From: Anaerolineaceae bacterium
Lineage (GTDB): Bacteria > Chloroflexota > Anaerolineae > Anaerolineales > Anaerolineaceae
Length of the DNA stretch: 14,930 nucleotides
Reading direction: 5' to 3'
Assembly (NCBI GenBank): GCA_003446605.1
Contig: DMDF01000142.1
Location: forward strand, 1-14,930
Position 1 is the first letter of the stretch. The number at the start of each line of letters is the position of its first letter. Positions 6,946-14,009 of this stretch are shown here, in pieces. The notes below the pieces were generated by a model that saw nothing but the letters and a program-made list of their open reading frames with translations, was not told the DNA's origin and made no database searches. Position numbers and translations under genes: made by a program.

Positions 6946-8548
6946 TCTTTTCCTGGTACATGCGTTGATCAGCCAGTTTAAATAATTCTTCTGTTTCAAA
7001 ATTGCTTTCTGCTGTTGCTGTTCCAAGTGAAATATTGATTCTCATGCCCGGATTTTCCTGGGTAGTATTGTATTCGTCAATTTTTTTTCGTAAACGAGCA
7101 AGGATTTTCTGAACAACACTCTCTTCCAGATGTGGGATGATGACGGCGAATTCATCTCCTCCCAGACGTGCAATGATGTCTTCACTTCGAAAACTCTCGA
7201 TAAAAAGAGAGGCAGTTTTACAGATCAACGCATCACCCGCGTTGTGTCCGTATGTGTCATTAACGCGTTTAAGATTATCCAGATCCCCAATGATAATACT
7301 AATGGGAAATACCTGCGCTTGCGATAATCTTGTCAATTCAGATTCAAAAAAAGCGCGATTAAATAGACAGGTCATTGAGTCGCGCATGCTTAAGTATCGC
7401 AGCCTTTCTTCTGTCCATTTTCTTTCAGTGATATCAATGATAGAAACATAGACTCGAGCCCAATTATTCTCATTGCCGGCAACTAATGATAACCGTACAA
7501 TGGTGTGAATCAGAATATTATCCAAGGTTCTGAAAGTGAATTCTGTTTCGATCTGACGAGAACCACTATAAAGGGAAATTATGATGTGCTGAATAGCTGA
7601 AACGGATTGATCAATAAAAATATCATCAAACTCTTTTTTTAGTTGATGAAGGTCAGCAGCTTTAAATAATAACAGGGTGGCTTGATTTGCATCCAAAACA
7701 GTAATGAGGGTGGGGAACTCTTTTTCTAGTGTTGATAGTTTTTCGAGGAATATTTTCAATTCATCGGGGCTCGAGAAAGCAAGATTCTCCAAATAATTTT
7801 TAAGATTGGAGAAATCAAATTCCCACATTGAAATGGGCGAATCATGAAATAGGCTGCGAAAGCGCAATTCGCTTTTTTTAATGGTTTCTTCAGCTTTTAT
7901 TCTATCGGTAATATCGATATACATACCTAAAACCCCAATTCGCTTCTGATCGACCAAAATTGGAACACCATAGATTTCAACATCAACCAGACTGCCATCT
8001 TTTCTTTGGCGCTTTCCAATACCATGGATCTTTCCACCTTCCAATACTTGGGACGTGAATTTATATGCCTGGACTACATCTTCGTCACGAGCAATAATAT
8101 CATCCAAGCTTTTATACTTAATTTCTTCTTCTGTGTATTGAAAAAGATTGCTGAATGCATCGTTAATCGAAATTATTTTTTGATACGCATCCATGGTAAC
8201 AATTGCGACAGGACTGTTATTCACTAATGATTCGTAGAAGATTTTTTGTTCATTTATCTTTTGAGATCGTTCTGCAACCTCTTTCTTCAGATCTTTGGCT
8301 TGGGCGATCAGCGATAGACCTCGTCTATGTACTACTGATAATATCGGAATTATGATTGGCATGGCATCCATTAACCACATCAAAGGATTTTCTTGATGAA
8401 TTGTTATAATGGATGAAACAGAAAAATTCAGACCTAGGTTATTCAGCTCAATTAGAATCGCGCAAAATAGGATTGCGACACCGAGTGAAATACCCTGCAG
8501 TGCAAATTGAGCAGCCTCTTTTTTCGGTTTCGACGGGTGATTAGTCAT
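6929..8548 (-). CDS. Diguanylate cyclase: 2 TM - PAS - PAS-like - GGDEF
   Basis: A 539-residue c-di-GMP synthase. Two hydrophobic segments (about 15-36 and 55-73) anchor it; a short coiled stretch (about 78-102) leads to a PAS domain (about 104-226, ending in 'DITDRIKAEE') and a second PAS-like module (about 230-375) that opens with 'SPISMWEFDFSNLKNYLENL' and ends 'VSIIDITERK'. The GGDEF domain follows: 'RDSMTCLFNRAFF' start, 'IIGDLDNLKRVNDTYGHNAG' metal and substrate region, canonical GGDEF at 463-467, and an intact inhibitory RxxD (R454, D457). An active, product-inhibited enzyme is expected. The ATG has no clear ribosome site, but no better start exists. The end of the gene overlaps the thioesterase start by 17 bp. 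It faces away from the DUF4345 gene across a 92-bp AT-rich gap. Confidence 0.92.
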   Translation of the reverse strand: MTNHPSKPKKEAAQFALQGISLGVAILFCAILIELNNLGLNFSVSSIITIHQENPLMWLMDAMPIIIPILSVVHRRGLSLIAQAKDLKKEVAERSQKINEQKIFYESLVNNSPVAIVTMDAYQKIISINDAFSNLFQYTEEEIKYKSLDDIIARDEDVVQAYKFTSQVLEGGKIHGIGKRQRKDGSLVDVEIYGVPILVDQKRIGVLGMYIDITDRIKAEETIKKSELRFRSLFHDSPISMWEFDFSNLKNYLENLAFSSPDELKIFLEKLSTLEKEFPTLITVLDANQATLLLFKAADLHQLKKEFDDIFIDQSVSAIQHIIISLYSGSRQIETEFTFRTLDNILIHTIVRLSLVAGNENNWARVYVSIIDITERKWTEERLRYLSMRDSMTCLFNRAFFESELTRLSQAQVFPISIIIGDLDNLKRVNDTYGHNAGDALICKTASLFIESFRSEDIIARLGGDEFAVIIPHLEESVVQKILARLRKKIDEYNTTQENPGMRINISLGTATAESNFETEELFKLADQRMYQEKNGKRK

Positions 8549-8590
8549 AATAAAGGGTTCTTAAAAAATCTGCTAGTTTTTTATGTAATA

Positions 8591-8601
8591 GATAATATAT
8601 C
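8591..8601. promoter_or_regulatory. AT-rich near-palindrome, possible shared -10 for divergent genes
   Basis: GATAATATATC has GATA/TATC arms around ATA. It offers TAATAT (8593-8598) on the + strand and TATTAT (8597-8592) on the - strand. Both would give leaders of about 36 nt, for the DUF4345 gene and the PAS-GGDEF gene respectively. No convincing -35 is seen on either side. The region is AT-rich enough for chance matches. Confidence 0.3.
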
Positions 8602-8640
8602 ATTTAAAATGTAAGTTTATATGAAAGCTAGGAAAATGAA

Positions 8641-8985
8641 ATGATTATTATGGATTATCTAAAGATGGTTGCTTCGGGGATTACGATCATAACTGGTATC
8701 TTTTCTCTTGTAAAACCTCGGTCGGTTCAAGATTTCACTGGATTGGAAATTACCGTACCACGCGGGATAACAGAGATCCGAGCCGTATTGGGTGGTTTGT
8801 TCATTGCGTTGGGTGCAGCACCATTAATTTACATGTCTTCGGATATGTACAAAATGGCTGGAATTGGGTATTTGGCGGTGGGTTTGGTTCGCCTGGTTTC
8901 AATAATTGTGGATAAATCCTATGTTAGATCCAATATGATTAGCTTGATTTTTGAGGTTGTTCTTGGATTGATCCTTTTTATCTAG
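8641..8985 (+). CDS. DUF4345-like four-helix membrane protein
   Basis: A 114-residue integral membrane protein with four hydrophobic helices (about 6-24, 45-65, 71-91, 97-114). The conserved loop 'LEITVPRGITEIRAVLGGLF' (35-54), with its T-E-x-R-A-x-x-G-G core, and 'GLVRLVSIIVDK' (81-92) are typical of DUF4345 proteins, whose function is unknown. AGGA at 8630-8633, 7 nt before the ATG, supports this start; a second in-frame ATG at 8650 is possible. It is transcribed away from the PAS-GGDEF gene. No terminator hairpin follows, but a good promoter for the next gene begins about 125 bp downstream, so the two are probably separate units. Confidence 0.8.
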   Translation: MIIMDYLKMVASGITIITGIFSLVKPRSVQDFTGLEITVPRGITEIRAVLGGLFIALGAAPLIYMSSDMYKMAGIGYLAVGLVRLVSIIVDKSYVRSNMISLIFEVVLGLILFI

Positions 8986-9074
8986 AAAGCAGCAGTGTAA
9001 TTGTATCGGTACAGGCTACCAACCCATTTTTTGTTTCATTTATTAGCCATCACGCAACAAGCAATCCCTTAAAG

Positions 9075-9103
9075 AACCGTACTTTAATCCTTTTCTAACC
9101 GTA
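9075..9103 (+). repeat. Two 7-bp direct repeats upstream of the HD-GYP promoter (possible activator site)
   Basis: AACCGTA occurs at 9075-9081 and again at 9097-9103, 22 bp apart start to start, or two helical turns. The second copy ends 7 bp before the -35 box at 9111. Direct repeats at that position and phase are how many response regulators bind. No regulator can be named, and two copies of a 7-mer could be chance. Confidence 0.35.
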
Positions 9104-9110
9104 ACATTTT

Positions 9111-9139
9111 TTTACAATAGAGCGTTTATTCATTATATT
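9111..9139 (+). promoter_or_regulatory. Sigma-70-type promoter for the HD-GYP gene
   Basis: TTTACA (9111-9116), a 17-bp spacer and TATATT (9134-9139) match the housekeeping consensus at 5 of 6 in each box with ideal spacing. Transcription would start near 9146, leaving a leader of about 100 nt before the ATG at 9246. The leader contains AGCTGC (9151-9156) pairing with GCAGCT (9193-9198) and a 24-codon ORF. A second possible -10, TATACT, lies at 9208-9213 without a -35. Confidence 0.6.
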
Positions 9140-9166
9140 CAATTGTAGCGAGCTGCCAGAGCGGAT

Positions 9167-9241
9167 ATGCTTGATTTAAAGCCACCTCACGTGCAGCTAA
9201 AAGATAGTATACTTGCCCGCCTGATAGGAGATATACAATAA
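9167..9241 (+). CDS. Candidate 24-codon leader ORF before the HD-GYP gene
   Basis: Within the ~100-nt leader an ATG at 9167 opens a 24-codon frame (MLDLKPPHVQ... ending LIGDIQ) that stops at TAA 9239-9241, four nucleotides before the HD-GYP start codon. Its ribosome site is weak (GAGCGG, 9159-9164). AGGAG (9226-9230), the best ribosome site for the main gene, is inside it but 15 nt from the ATG at 9246, which is too far to be efficient. Termination at 9241 and re-initiation at 9246 could therefore drive the main gene. The peptide matches nothing I know and may only be a regulatory leader or chance. Confidence 0.3.
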   Translation: MLDLKPPHVQLKDSILARLIGDIQ

Positions 9242-9245
9242 AAAC

Positions 9246-11780
9246 ATGATCTTGGACATCGAGTTTATTATTACAATTCTTGCATTGGTCAGTTATCTGG
9301 CTCTCTATTTTATTGTTTTATTTAGTAAACCAAAGACAAAAGAGAAAGGCATATTTCGTTTCTACCTGATGATGATGGCGCTTTGGATGTTGAGTGCCGT
9401 TATCGTGAAGGGACAATTTGGGGATATTTATTTCTGGTTTCGGATAATGACCGTTTCATCCATCATGTCTATGATCGGTATTCACCGGTTTGTAGAATTG
9501 ATCGTGCCCGAGCAGAAGAATTGGGACCGTTGGATTATTGTCTATGGGGTGGTTGTGGTTGTCATCACGCTCTTTACCAACTGGGTTGTTTCATATGCTT
9601 ACATGAACGGATCGGAATTGGTTTATTCCTTCACCCCATTGGTGAGTTTGATGGCAGGACCAGGCTATGCTTTGATGATTTACAATGCCTATCGACTGAT
9701 CAACGGTTATAATTTGTCTCGTAATCCTCAAGTCCGCAACCGATATAAATATCTCATTCTGGCTTTATTTTTTGTTATTGTTGGATCTGTTTTCAATTTT
9801 ACGGATTTGGGGAAACACCCAATAGGTGTTTTCGCTAATTTGATTTCAGCAGTCTTAATATCGGTATCAATCTTACGGCATCAATTACTGGATATCAATG
9901 TCATCTTTCGTAAAAGTGTGTTATATGCCATTCCCACGATATTAATTGGCACCTCCTATTTTCTAATCATCACTTTAGCGGTGAGGGTTTTTCAACTTTC
10001 GGTCAATCAGCAAATGATTGTGTCTGTGATGACCGCTGTAACAGCAGCTCTGGTCTTTCAACCAGCCATCAACTTTTTCCAGGAATGGATAAACAGGCTG
10101 TTTTTCCGTGAACGGTATGATTCCAATTTAATGCTGCAGCGCATCAGCCTCGCGACCTCGCGCGAGATTGACCTGCAGCGGTTAACGAACCTTATTGTTG
10201 AAGAGATTGTAAGTACACTGCACATTAAACGCGCCGGTCTTTTCGTTTCACAAAAAGGAGGAAGTCCCTTTGTGCTGGTTTCTGGGAGGGGGTTAAATTA
10301 TTCCAAGACTCGAACATTTCGTGCGGATCATCCTTTAATTTTGAAATTAAAAAAATTGGATTCCCCGATAATGTGGACGGATATGGAATCATCAACAATG
10401 CTGAAATCACTTTGGAAGGATGAGCTGGATTACCTGATTGATCTGAAGGCAGAAATCTTCATTCCTATGAAAACAAAAAATGATCTGGTGGGAGTTCTTG
10501 TTTTGGGTGAGAAGATGTCTGAATCACCCTACTCTCAGGAAGATATCAGCAATTTAACCACTTTAGCCAATCAATCTTCTATAGCGGTCCAGAATGCCCA
10601 TTTGTATTCACAGGCTCAAAAGGAATTAGCTGAACGAAGAAAAGCAGAGCATAATTTACAGCTCCAACTGAAGCGCCTTTCAGCACTGCAAGATATCAAT
10701 ATTGCCATTACAGAGAATTTCGATTTACAGATTCCTCTGGTTCTGCTCCTGGACCAAGTGATCAATGAACTAAAGGTGGATGCAGCAGATGTGCTGCTGT
10801 ATAACCCTGATGAGAAAAATTTAAACTATGTGGCAGGCAGGGGTTTTAAAACAGACGCACTTAAATTTACGAGTTTGCGTATGGGGCAGGGGATGGCAGG
10901 AACGGCTGCACAAACCCGCAATACAATTCATGTCAAGGATCTATCAACTGCACATACTACCCTTGCACAATCACCACTACTGGACGGGGAAAATTTTGTA
11001 TCCTACTACGGTTTCCCGTTAATTGCACGTAACCAGATTAAAGGAGTGTTGGAAATTTTCCACCGTTCTGTCCTTGAACCAGATCAAGATTGGTTCGATT
11101 ACCTCAATACCTTGATTTCTGAAACGGCTATAGCAGTGGATAATGCACGTTTATTCACCGATCTGGAAAAAACAAATCTGGAATTGGTTAGCGCATACGA
11201 AGCAACCTTGGAGGGATGGGCGCGCACATTGGAAATGCGTGACCGGGAGACAGAAGGTCACAGTCAGCGTGTGTTGCAGATGACAATAACCCTGGCTAAA
11301 AGAATGGGCTTCCATGGAGACGAATTGGTGCATGTCAGACGTGGCTCATTACTGCACGATATAGGGAAAATGGCGATTCCGGATAGCATCCTGCAAAAAC
11401 CTGGACCTTTGGATGAGGAAGAATGGAAGATCATGCGCCGACATCCCAGTATCGCTTATGAAATGCTCTCACCCATTAGCTTTTTAGCACCATCCTTGGA
11501 GATTCCCTATTGTCACCATGAAAAATGGGATGGGAGCGGATACCCGCGGGGGTTGAAAGGTAATGAAATTCCACTTTCTGCCAGAATATTTACCATCGTT
11601 GATGTTTGGGATGCGCTCTCTTCAAACCGCCCGTATCGAAAGGCATGGGAAGATAAAAAGGTAATGGATTACATCCGTTCTCAATCTGGAACACATTTTG
11701 ACCCAATGGTTGTCGAGGAATTCCTCAAATTGATCGAGGAAGAAGAGATGACGAAGCAAAAGCACAAAAAAAGAGTCTAA
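9246..11780 (+). CDS. Membrane c-di-GMP phosphodiesterase: 9 TM - GAF - GAF - HD-GYP
   Basis: An 844-residue sensor that should degrade c-di-GMP (to pGpG or GMP). About nine hydrophobic segments fill residues 5-275: a seven-helix 7TM-kinase-like set plus two further helices (226-247, 257-275), then the 'WINRLFFRERYDS' stretch common in Chloroflexota and Clostridia sensors. Two GAF domains (about 297-458 and 478-640), joined by a coiled segment, lead to the HD-GYP domain (about 665-835). Its hallmarks are complete: E670-G-H672, H704-D705-x-G-K708, 'MRRHP', 'CHHEKWDGSGYP' with GYP at 765-767, and the closing 'SSNRPYRKAW'. No upstream start codon is possible because TAG at 9225-9227 is in frame. 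The promoter at 9111-9139 and the leader ORF suggest its own regulation. PspC copy 2 follows 72 nt later with no terminator between, so they may be cotranscribed. GAF ligands are unknown. Confidence 0.94.
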   Translation: MILDIEFIITILALVSYLALYFIVLFSKPKTKEKGIFRFYLMMMALWMLSAVIVKGQFGDIYFWFRIMTVSSIMSMIGIHRFVELIVPEQKNWDRWIIVYGVVVVVITLFTNWVVSYAYMNGSELVYSFTPLVSLMAGPGYALMIYNAYRLINGYNLSRNPQVRNRYKYLILALFFVIVGSVFNFTDLGKHPIGVFANLISAVLISVSILRHQLLDINVIFRKSVLYAIPTILIGTSYFLIITLAVRVFQLSVNQQMIVSVMTAVTAALVFQPAINFFQEWINRLFFRERYDSNLMLQRISLATSREIDLQRLTNLIVEEIVSTLHIKRAGLFVSQKGGSPFVLVSGRGLNYSKTRTFRADHPLILKLKKLDSPIMWTDMESSTMLKSLWKDELDYLIDLKAEIFIPMKTKNDLVGVLVLGEKMSESPYSQEDISNLTTLANQSSIAVQNAHLYSQAQKELAERRKAEHNLQLQLKRLSALQDINIAITENFDLQIPLVLLLDQVINELKVDAADVLLYNPDEKNLNYVAGRGFKTDALKFTSLRMGQGMAGTAAQTRNTIHVKDLSTAHTTLAQSPLLDGENFVSYYGFPLIARNQIKGVLEIFHRSVLEPDQDWFDYLNTLISETAIAVDNARLFTDLEKTNLELVSAYEATLEGWARTLEMRDRETEGHSQRVLQMTITLAKRMGFHGDELVHVRRGSLLHDIGKMAIPDSILQKPGPLDEEEWKIMRRHPSIAYEMLSPISFLAPSLEIPYCHHEKWDGSGYPRGLKGNEIPLSARIFTIVDVWDALSSNRPYRKAWEDKKVMDYIRSQSGTHFDPMVVEEFLKLIEEEEMTKQKHKKRV

Positions 11781-11852
11781 TAATAACAAATCGCAACCTT
11801 TTCTACCACATCACGTATATGAGTTGAAAGAAATTGATAAAGGAGAATTACA

Positions 11853-12047
11853 ATGTCGGATGATGCTCATAAATTATATCGATCGCGAGATAGTCGCATG
11901 ATCGCAGGGGTCTGTGGTGGATTGGGTGAGTTTATTGGTGTTGATCCGACCATTGTGCGCTTGCTGTTTACGCTTGGTCTATTCCTGGGTTCGTTAACCT
12001 TCTGGGTGTACCTGGTTATGATGCTGGTCATCCCTGAAGAGCCATAA
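11853..12047 (+). CDS. PspC-domain membrane miniprotein (copy 2)
   Basis: A 64-residue PspC protein, almost only the domain: 'HKLYRSRDSRMIAGVCGGLG' (6-25), DPTIVR (31-36), a hydrophobic segment (37-59) and a final PEEP. It has a very strong ribosome site (AAAGGAG 11839-11845, 7 nt spacing). It is a paralogue of the PspC protein at 6262 but lacks that copy's polar tail. The gene probably shares a transcript with the HD-GYP phosphodiesterase and ends at the hairpin terminator at 12067-12094. As with copy 1, a role in membrane-stress sensing is inferred from the family only. Confidence 0.92.
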   Translation: MSDDAHKLYRSRDSRMIAGVCGGLGEFIGVDPTIVRLLFTLGLFLGSLTFWVYLVMMLVIPEEP

Positions 12048-12066
12048 ACAGATTTTGTTCAAGGTG

Positions 12067-12094
12067 AAGCTGGTCAAAAATGGACCAGCTTTTT
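12067..12094 (+). terminator. Intrinsic terminator after PspC copy 2
   Basis: AAGCTGGTC (12067-12075) and GACCAGCTT (12083-12091) form a perfect 9-bp stem with a 7-nt loop, followed by more T (five T in all, 12090-12094). It closes the HD-GYP/PspC unit. Its last base is the last base of the converging FkbM gene's stop codon. On the - strand the hairpin lacks a T-run, so it should work mainly for + transcripts. Confidence 0.85.
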
Positions 12095-12948
12095 CATTTA
12101 ACAGGCGTGGCAATAGCGTATGTTTTTTCTCCCAGCTCTGCAATATCCTGGATGTGAGGAAACCCCTTTTCCATTCTAAAGACCTGGTAGTTGGCATTAT
12201 GGAGTGCTTGCCACACCCGCTCAAGTGCTTGGTGGCTGTGAATCTCGATTAAAATGACGGGTCGAATCTCACTTAATGTCCGCTGCATACCTGCAACTGC
12301 CAGCGCTTCTCCCCCTTCAATATCCATTTTGATCAGATCAGGTCGGAGATTTTGTTTTAAAAAAATAAAATCATCCAAACCAATGGCATCTACTTCAACG
12401 CGGTCTATGTATTGTTCATCTCTACCCAGAGATCCTTGAGCTTTTCCCATTGCGCCAGAGCGATGAACCATGAAGGTGATCCTGCCGGGATTATCAACCA
12501 CGGCTGATTGCTGTAATGTAATTCTTGTTTGTAGATTATTCAATGCTATATTCTTGCGAAGGCGCTCGCAGTTGGCTGGTAGAGGTTCAAATGCGATCAC
12601 ATGTCCCGTTTCACCAGCTTGCTTGGCTGCCATCAAACTGATGTATCCGATGTTGGCACCAATATCATAAACGGTCATACCTGGTTTACAGAATTTACGG
12701 AAAGCTGCCTGAAGATCGATCTCATATGTTCCCAGCCAGTAATCCTTTTCGGTTTGCATATCGAGCTGTATCTGAAACCCCTGCAGTAATCCACCCGCAA
12801 TCTGCATTTCAGTTAATCCGACGGGTGAGGCGGAATTCAGTGTTGAACGTATCTTGGTAGCTAGCTTGGGGGAGCGGTAAAGCCATGCTTTCATTTGAGT
12901 GGGTAGAATTTTAGCAACCAGAGCTGCGAATTTCAAGATCCATTTCAT
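12094..12948 (-). CDS. FkbM-family SAM-dependent methyltransferase
   Basis: A 284-residue FkbM-type methyltransferase, a family that O-methylates sugars, polyketides or lipids using S-adenosylmethionine. SAM-binding motif I is 'VYDIGANIGYIS' (93-104), the ribose-binding acidic residue is E121 in 'AFEP', and the family signature 'LIKMDIEGGE' covers 205-214. The N-terminal ~85 residues are weakly conserved, partly hydrophobic and basic, and may help in membrane or substrate binding. The start overlaps the GNAT stop in an ATGA (12945-12948), and GAGGA lies 7 nt upstream, so translation is both coupled and ribosome-site driven. It is last in the HIT-GNAT-FkbM operon. The methyl acceptor cannot be inferred from these neighbours. 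Confidence 0.87.
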   Translation of the reverse strand: MKWILKFAALVAKILPTQMKAWLYRSPKLATKIRSTLNSASPVGLTEMQIAGGLLQGFQIQLDMQTEKDYWLGTYEIDLQAAFRKFCKPGMTVYDIGANIGYISLMAAKQAGETGHVIAFEPLPANCERLRKNIALNNLQTRITLQQSAVVDNPGRITFMVHRSGAMGKAQGSLGRDEQYIDRVEVDAIGLDDFIFLKQNLRPDLIKMDIEGGEALAVAGMQRTLSEIRPVILIEIHSHQALERVWQALHNANYQVFRMEKGFPHIQDIAELGEKTYAIATPVK

Positions 12949-13433
12949 AGGTTGATCCTCATGGTCAATTCTAAATAATCACAGATGGGAATTCCGTTGT
13001 CTGCCTTAAGTGGGATCTCTGGTTTTATTTTTCGGTCTGCCGCAACTCCATCCTTGATCAATTTTTCAAGATGGAACCCGTATTTTTGATAAAAGCGCAG
13101 TGCGTCCATATTATTGTTGGTTGTAAATAATCTCAAGACTGTGCAGCCATTGGATGAAGCTGTTTTTTGCAGGCTATCCATTAACGATCTTCCCACTCCC
13201 ATGCCAGGCTGAAGACTATTCAGTGTGATGATCTCGCAATTGGGTGGATCAAGCTGGTATGTTAACAGTCCAATTCTCTCATCATTCATGATGGCTAAAA
13301 ACCCCGGCAATTGCTCAGGGTGAAAGATGCGTGTTTGCACAACCACCTGCTCACTCCCCCAGCTTTCCAGCATCAAGGTGGTAATCCAAGCCTTATCTTG
13401 GGGTTTTTTCTCTCGAACGACGATAGAGGACAT
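12945..13433 (-). CDS. GNAT-family N-acetyltransferase
   Basis: A 162-residue GNAT protein that should transfer acetyl from acetyl-CoA to an amine. The acetyl-CoA pyrophosphate loop 'PGMGVGRSLM' (76-85) and the motif-B helix 'NNNMDALRFYQKYGFHLE' (106-123) are clear, with 'TLNSLQP' as the strand before the loop. The usual R/Q that begins the loop is P76 here. The gene starts 6 nt after the HIT stop with no ribosome site, so it probably depends on ribosomes finishing the HIT gene. It overlaps the FkbM start by 4 bp. The substrate (small molecule, peptide or protein) is unknown. Confidence 0.85.
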   Translation of the reverse strand: MSSIVVREKKPQDKAWITTLMLESWGSEQVVVQTRIFHPEQLPGFLAIMNDERIGLLTYQLDPPNCEIITLNSLQPGMGVGRSLMDSLQKTASSNGCTVLRLFTTNNNMDALRFYQKYGFHLEKLIKDGVAADRKIKPEIPLKADNGIPICDYLELTMRINL

Positions 13434-13439
13434 AAATAA

Positions 13440-13952
13440 TTAGATATTTTGGGAGGGCCAGTTATTCTTAATTCGTTGAAATGTATCGGGCAGGTTTTCG
13501 GGCAGAACGCGCGCATTACCTACTGAGGTCATGAAGTTCGTGTCGCCATTCCAGCGTGGGACGACGTGAAAATGAAGGTGATCTGCTACCCCCGCGCCTG
13601 CAATAGCGCCCAAATTAGCGCCTACATTGAATCCTTCCGCGCCGTATTCTTTTTCAAGCACTTGAATTGCCTCGGTGATCAACTGCATCATCTCCGCTTT
13701 GGTTTCAGGGGAAAGATTTTTCATGGCAGCTTTGTGCTCATAAGGGACCACCATCAGGTGTCCGCTTGTGTAGGGATAGCGGTTAAGCATAACGAATGCG
13801 AATTTTCCGCGTTTGACAACCAGGTTTTCAATACTATCCTGTTGATGCACACCCTCACAGAAAAAACATTTCTTCTGAGAGGCTTCTTGGATGTATTTCA
13901 TTCGCCAAGGAGCCCACACGTGCTCCAATTTCTGTTCGTTTTTCTTTTTCAT
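13440..13952 (-). CDS. HIT-family protein, Ap4A phosphorylase/hydrolase-like
   Basis: A 170-residue HIT-superfamily nucleotide hydrolase or transferase. The histidine triad is H125-L-H127-F-H129 ('HLHFHVVPRW'), with H127 the expected nucleophile. A CxxC (C29, C32) follows the N-terminal 'VWAPWRMKYI', and 'NRYPYTSGHLMVVPYEH' is the core strand region. This arrangement matches actinobacterial and Chloroflexota proteins related to Ap4A phosphorylase, which split diadenosine tetraphosphate and related nucleotides. AAGGA (13963-13959) lies 6 nt before the ATG. It is the first gene of the HIT-GNAT-FkbM operon and is divergent from xseA across 57 bp. Whether it is a phosphorylase or a hydrolase cannot be told by reading. 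Confidence 0.88.
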   Translation of the reverse strand: MKKKNEQKLEHVWAPWRMKYIQEASQKKCFFCEGVHQQDSIENLVVKRGKFAFVMLNRYPYTSGHLMVVPYEHKAAMKNLSPETKAEMMQLITEAIQVLEKEYGAEGFNVGANLGAIAGAGVADHLHFHVVPRWNGDTNFMTSVGNARVLPENLPDTFQRIKNNWPSQNI

Positions 13953-13992
13953 CTCAAGTCCTTATTATACGCGCTGTTTCAATGAAAAAGAG

Positions 13993-14000
13993 ATTATACT
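13993..14000. promoter_or_regulatory. Symmetric -10 element shared by HIT operon (-) and xseA (+)
   Basis: ATTATACT reads as TATACT on the + strand (13995-14000) and as TATAAT on the - strand (13998-13993). The - copy would start the HIT mRNA near 13986, with a ~34-nt leader that includes AAGGA. The + copy lies 9 nt before the xseA ATG, giving a 2-4 nt leader with no ribosome site. A second - strand TATAAT at 13969-13964 is too close to the HIT gene to leave its ribosome site in the mRNA. No good -35 is visible on either strand. Confidence 0.5.
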
Positions 14001-14009
14001 GTTATTTGC

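Noticed and set aside
9146..9235. tRNA-like start (GAGCTGCCAGAGCGG) in the HD-GYP leader
   Set aside because: The first 20 bases resemble a tRNA-Leu/Ser 5' end, but there is no T-arm (GTTCGAATCC-like), no paired acceptor stem and no proper anticodon arm.
9146..9245. c-di-GMP riboswitch before the phosphodiesterase gene
   Set aside because: The leader was checked for the conserved GEMM core (GCAAAGCC...CCTAA with a GGxAAACC-type arm). Only a partial AAAGCC is present and the paired arms are missing.
13566..13985. Antisense 139-codon frame over the HIT gene
   Set aside because: It is opposite the conserved histidine triad region and ends in the divergent promoter; the HIT gene explains the open frame.
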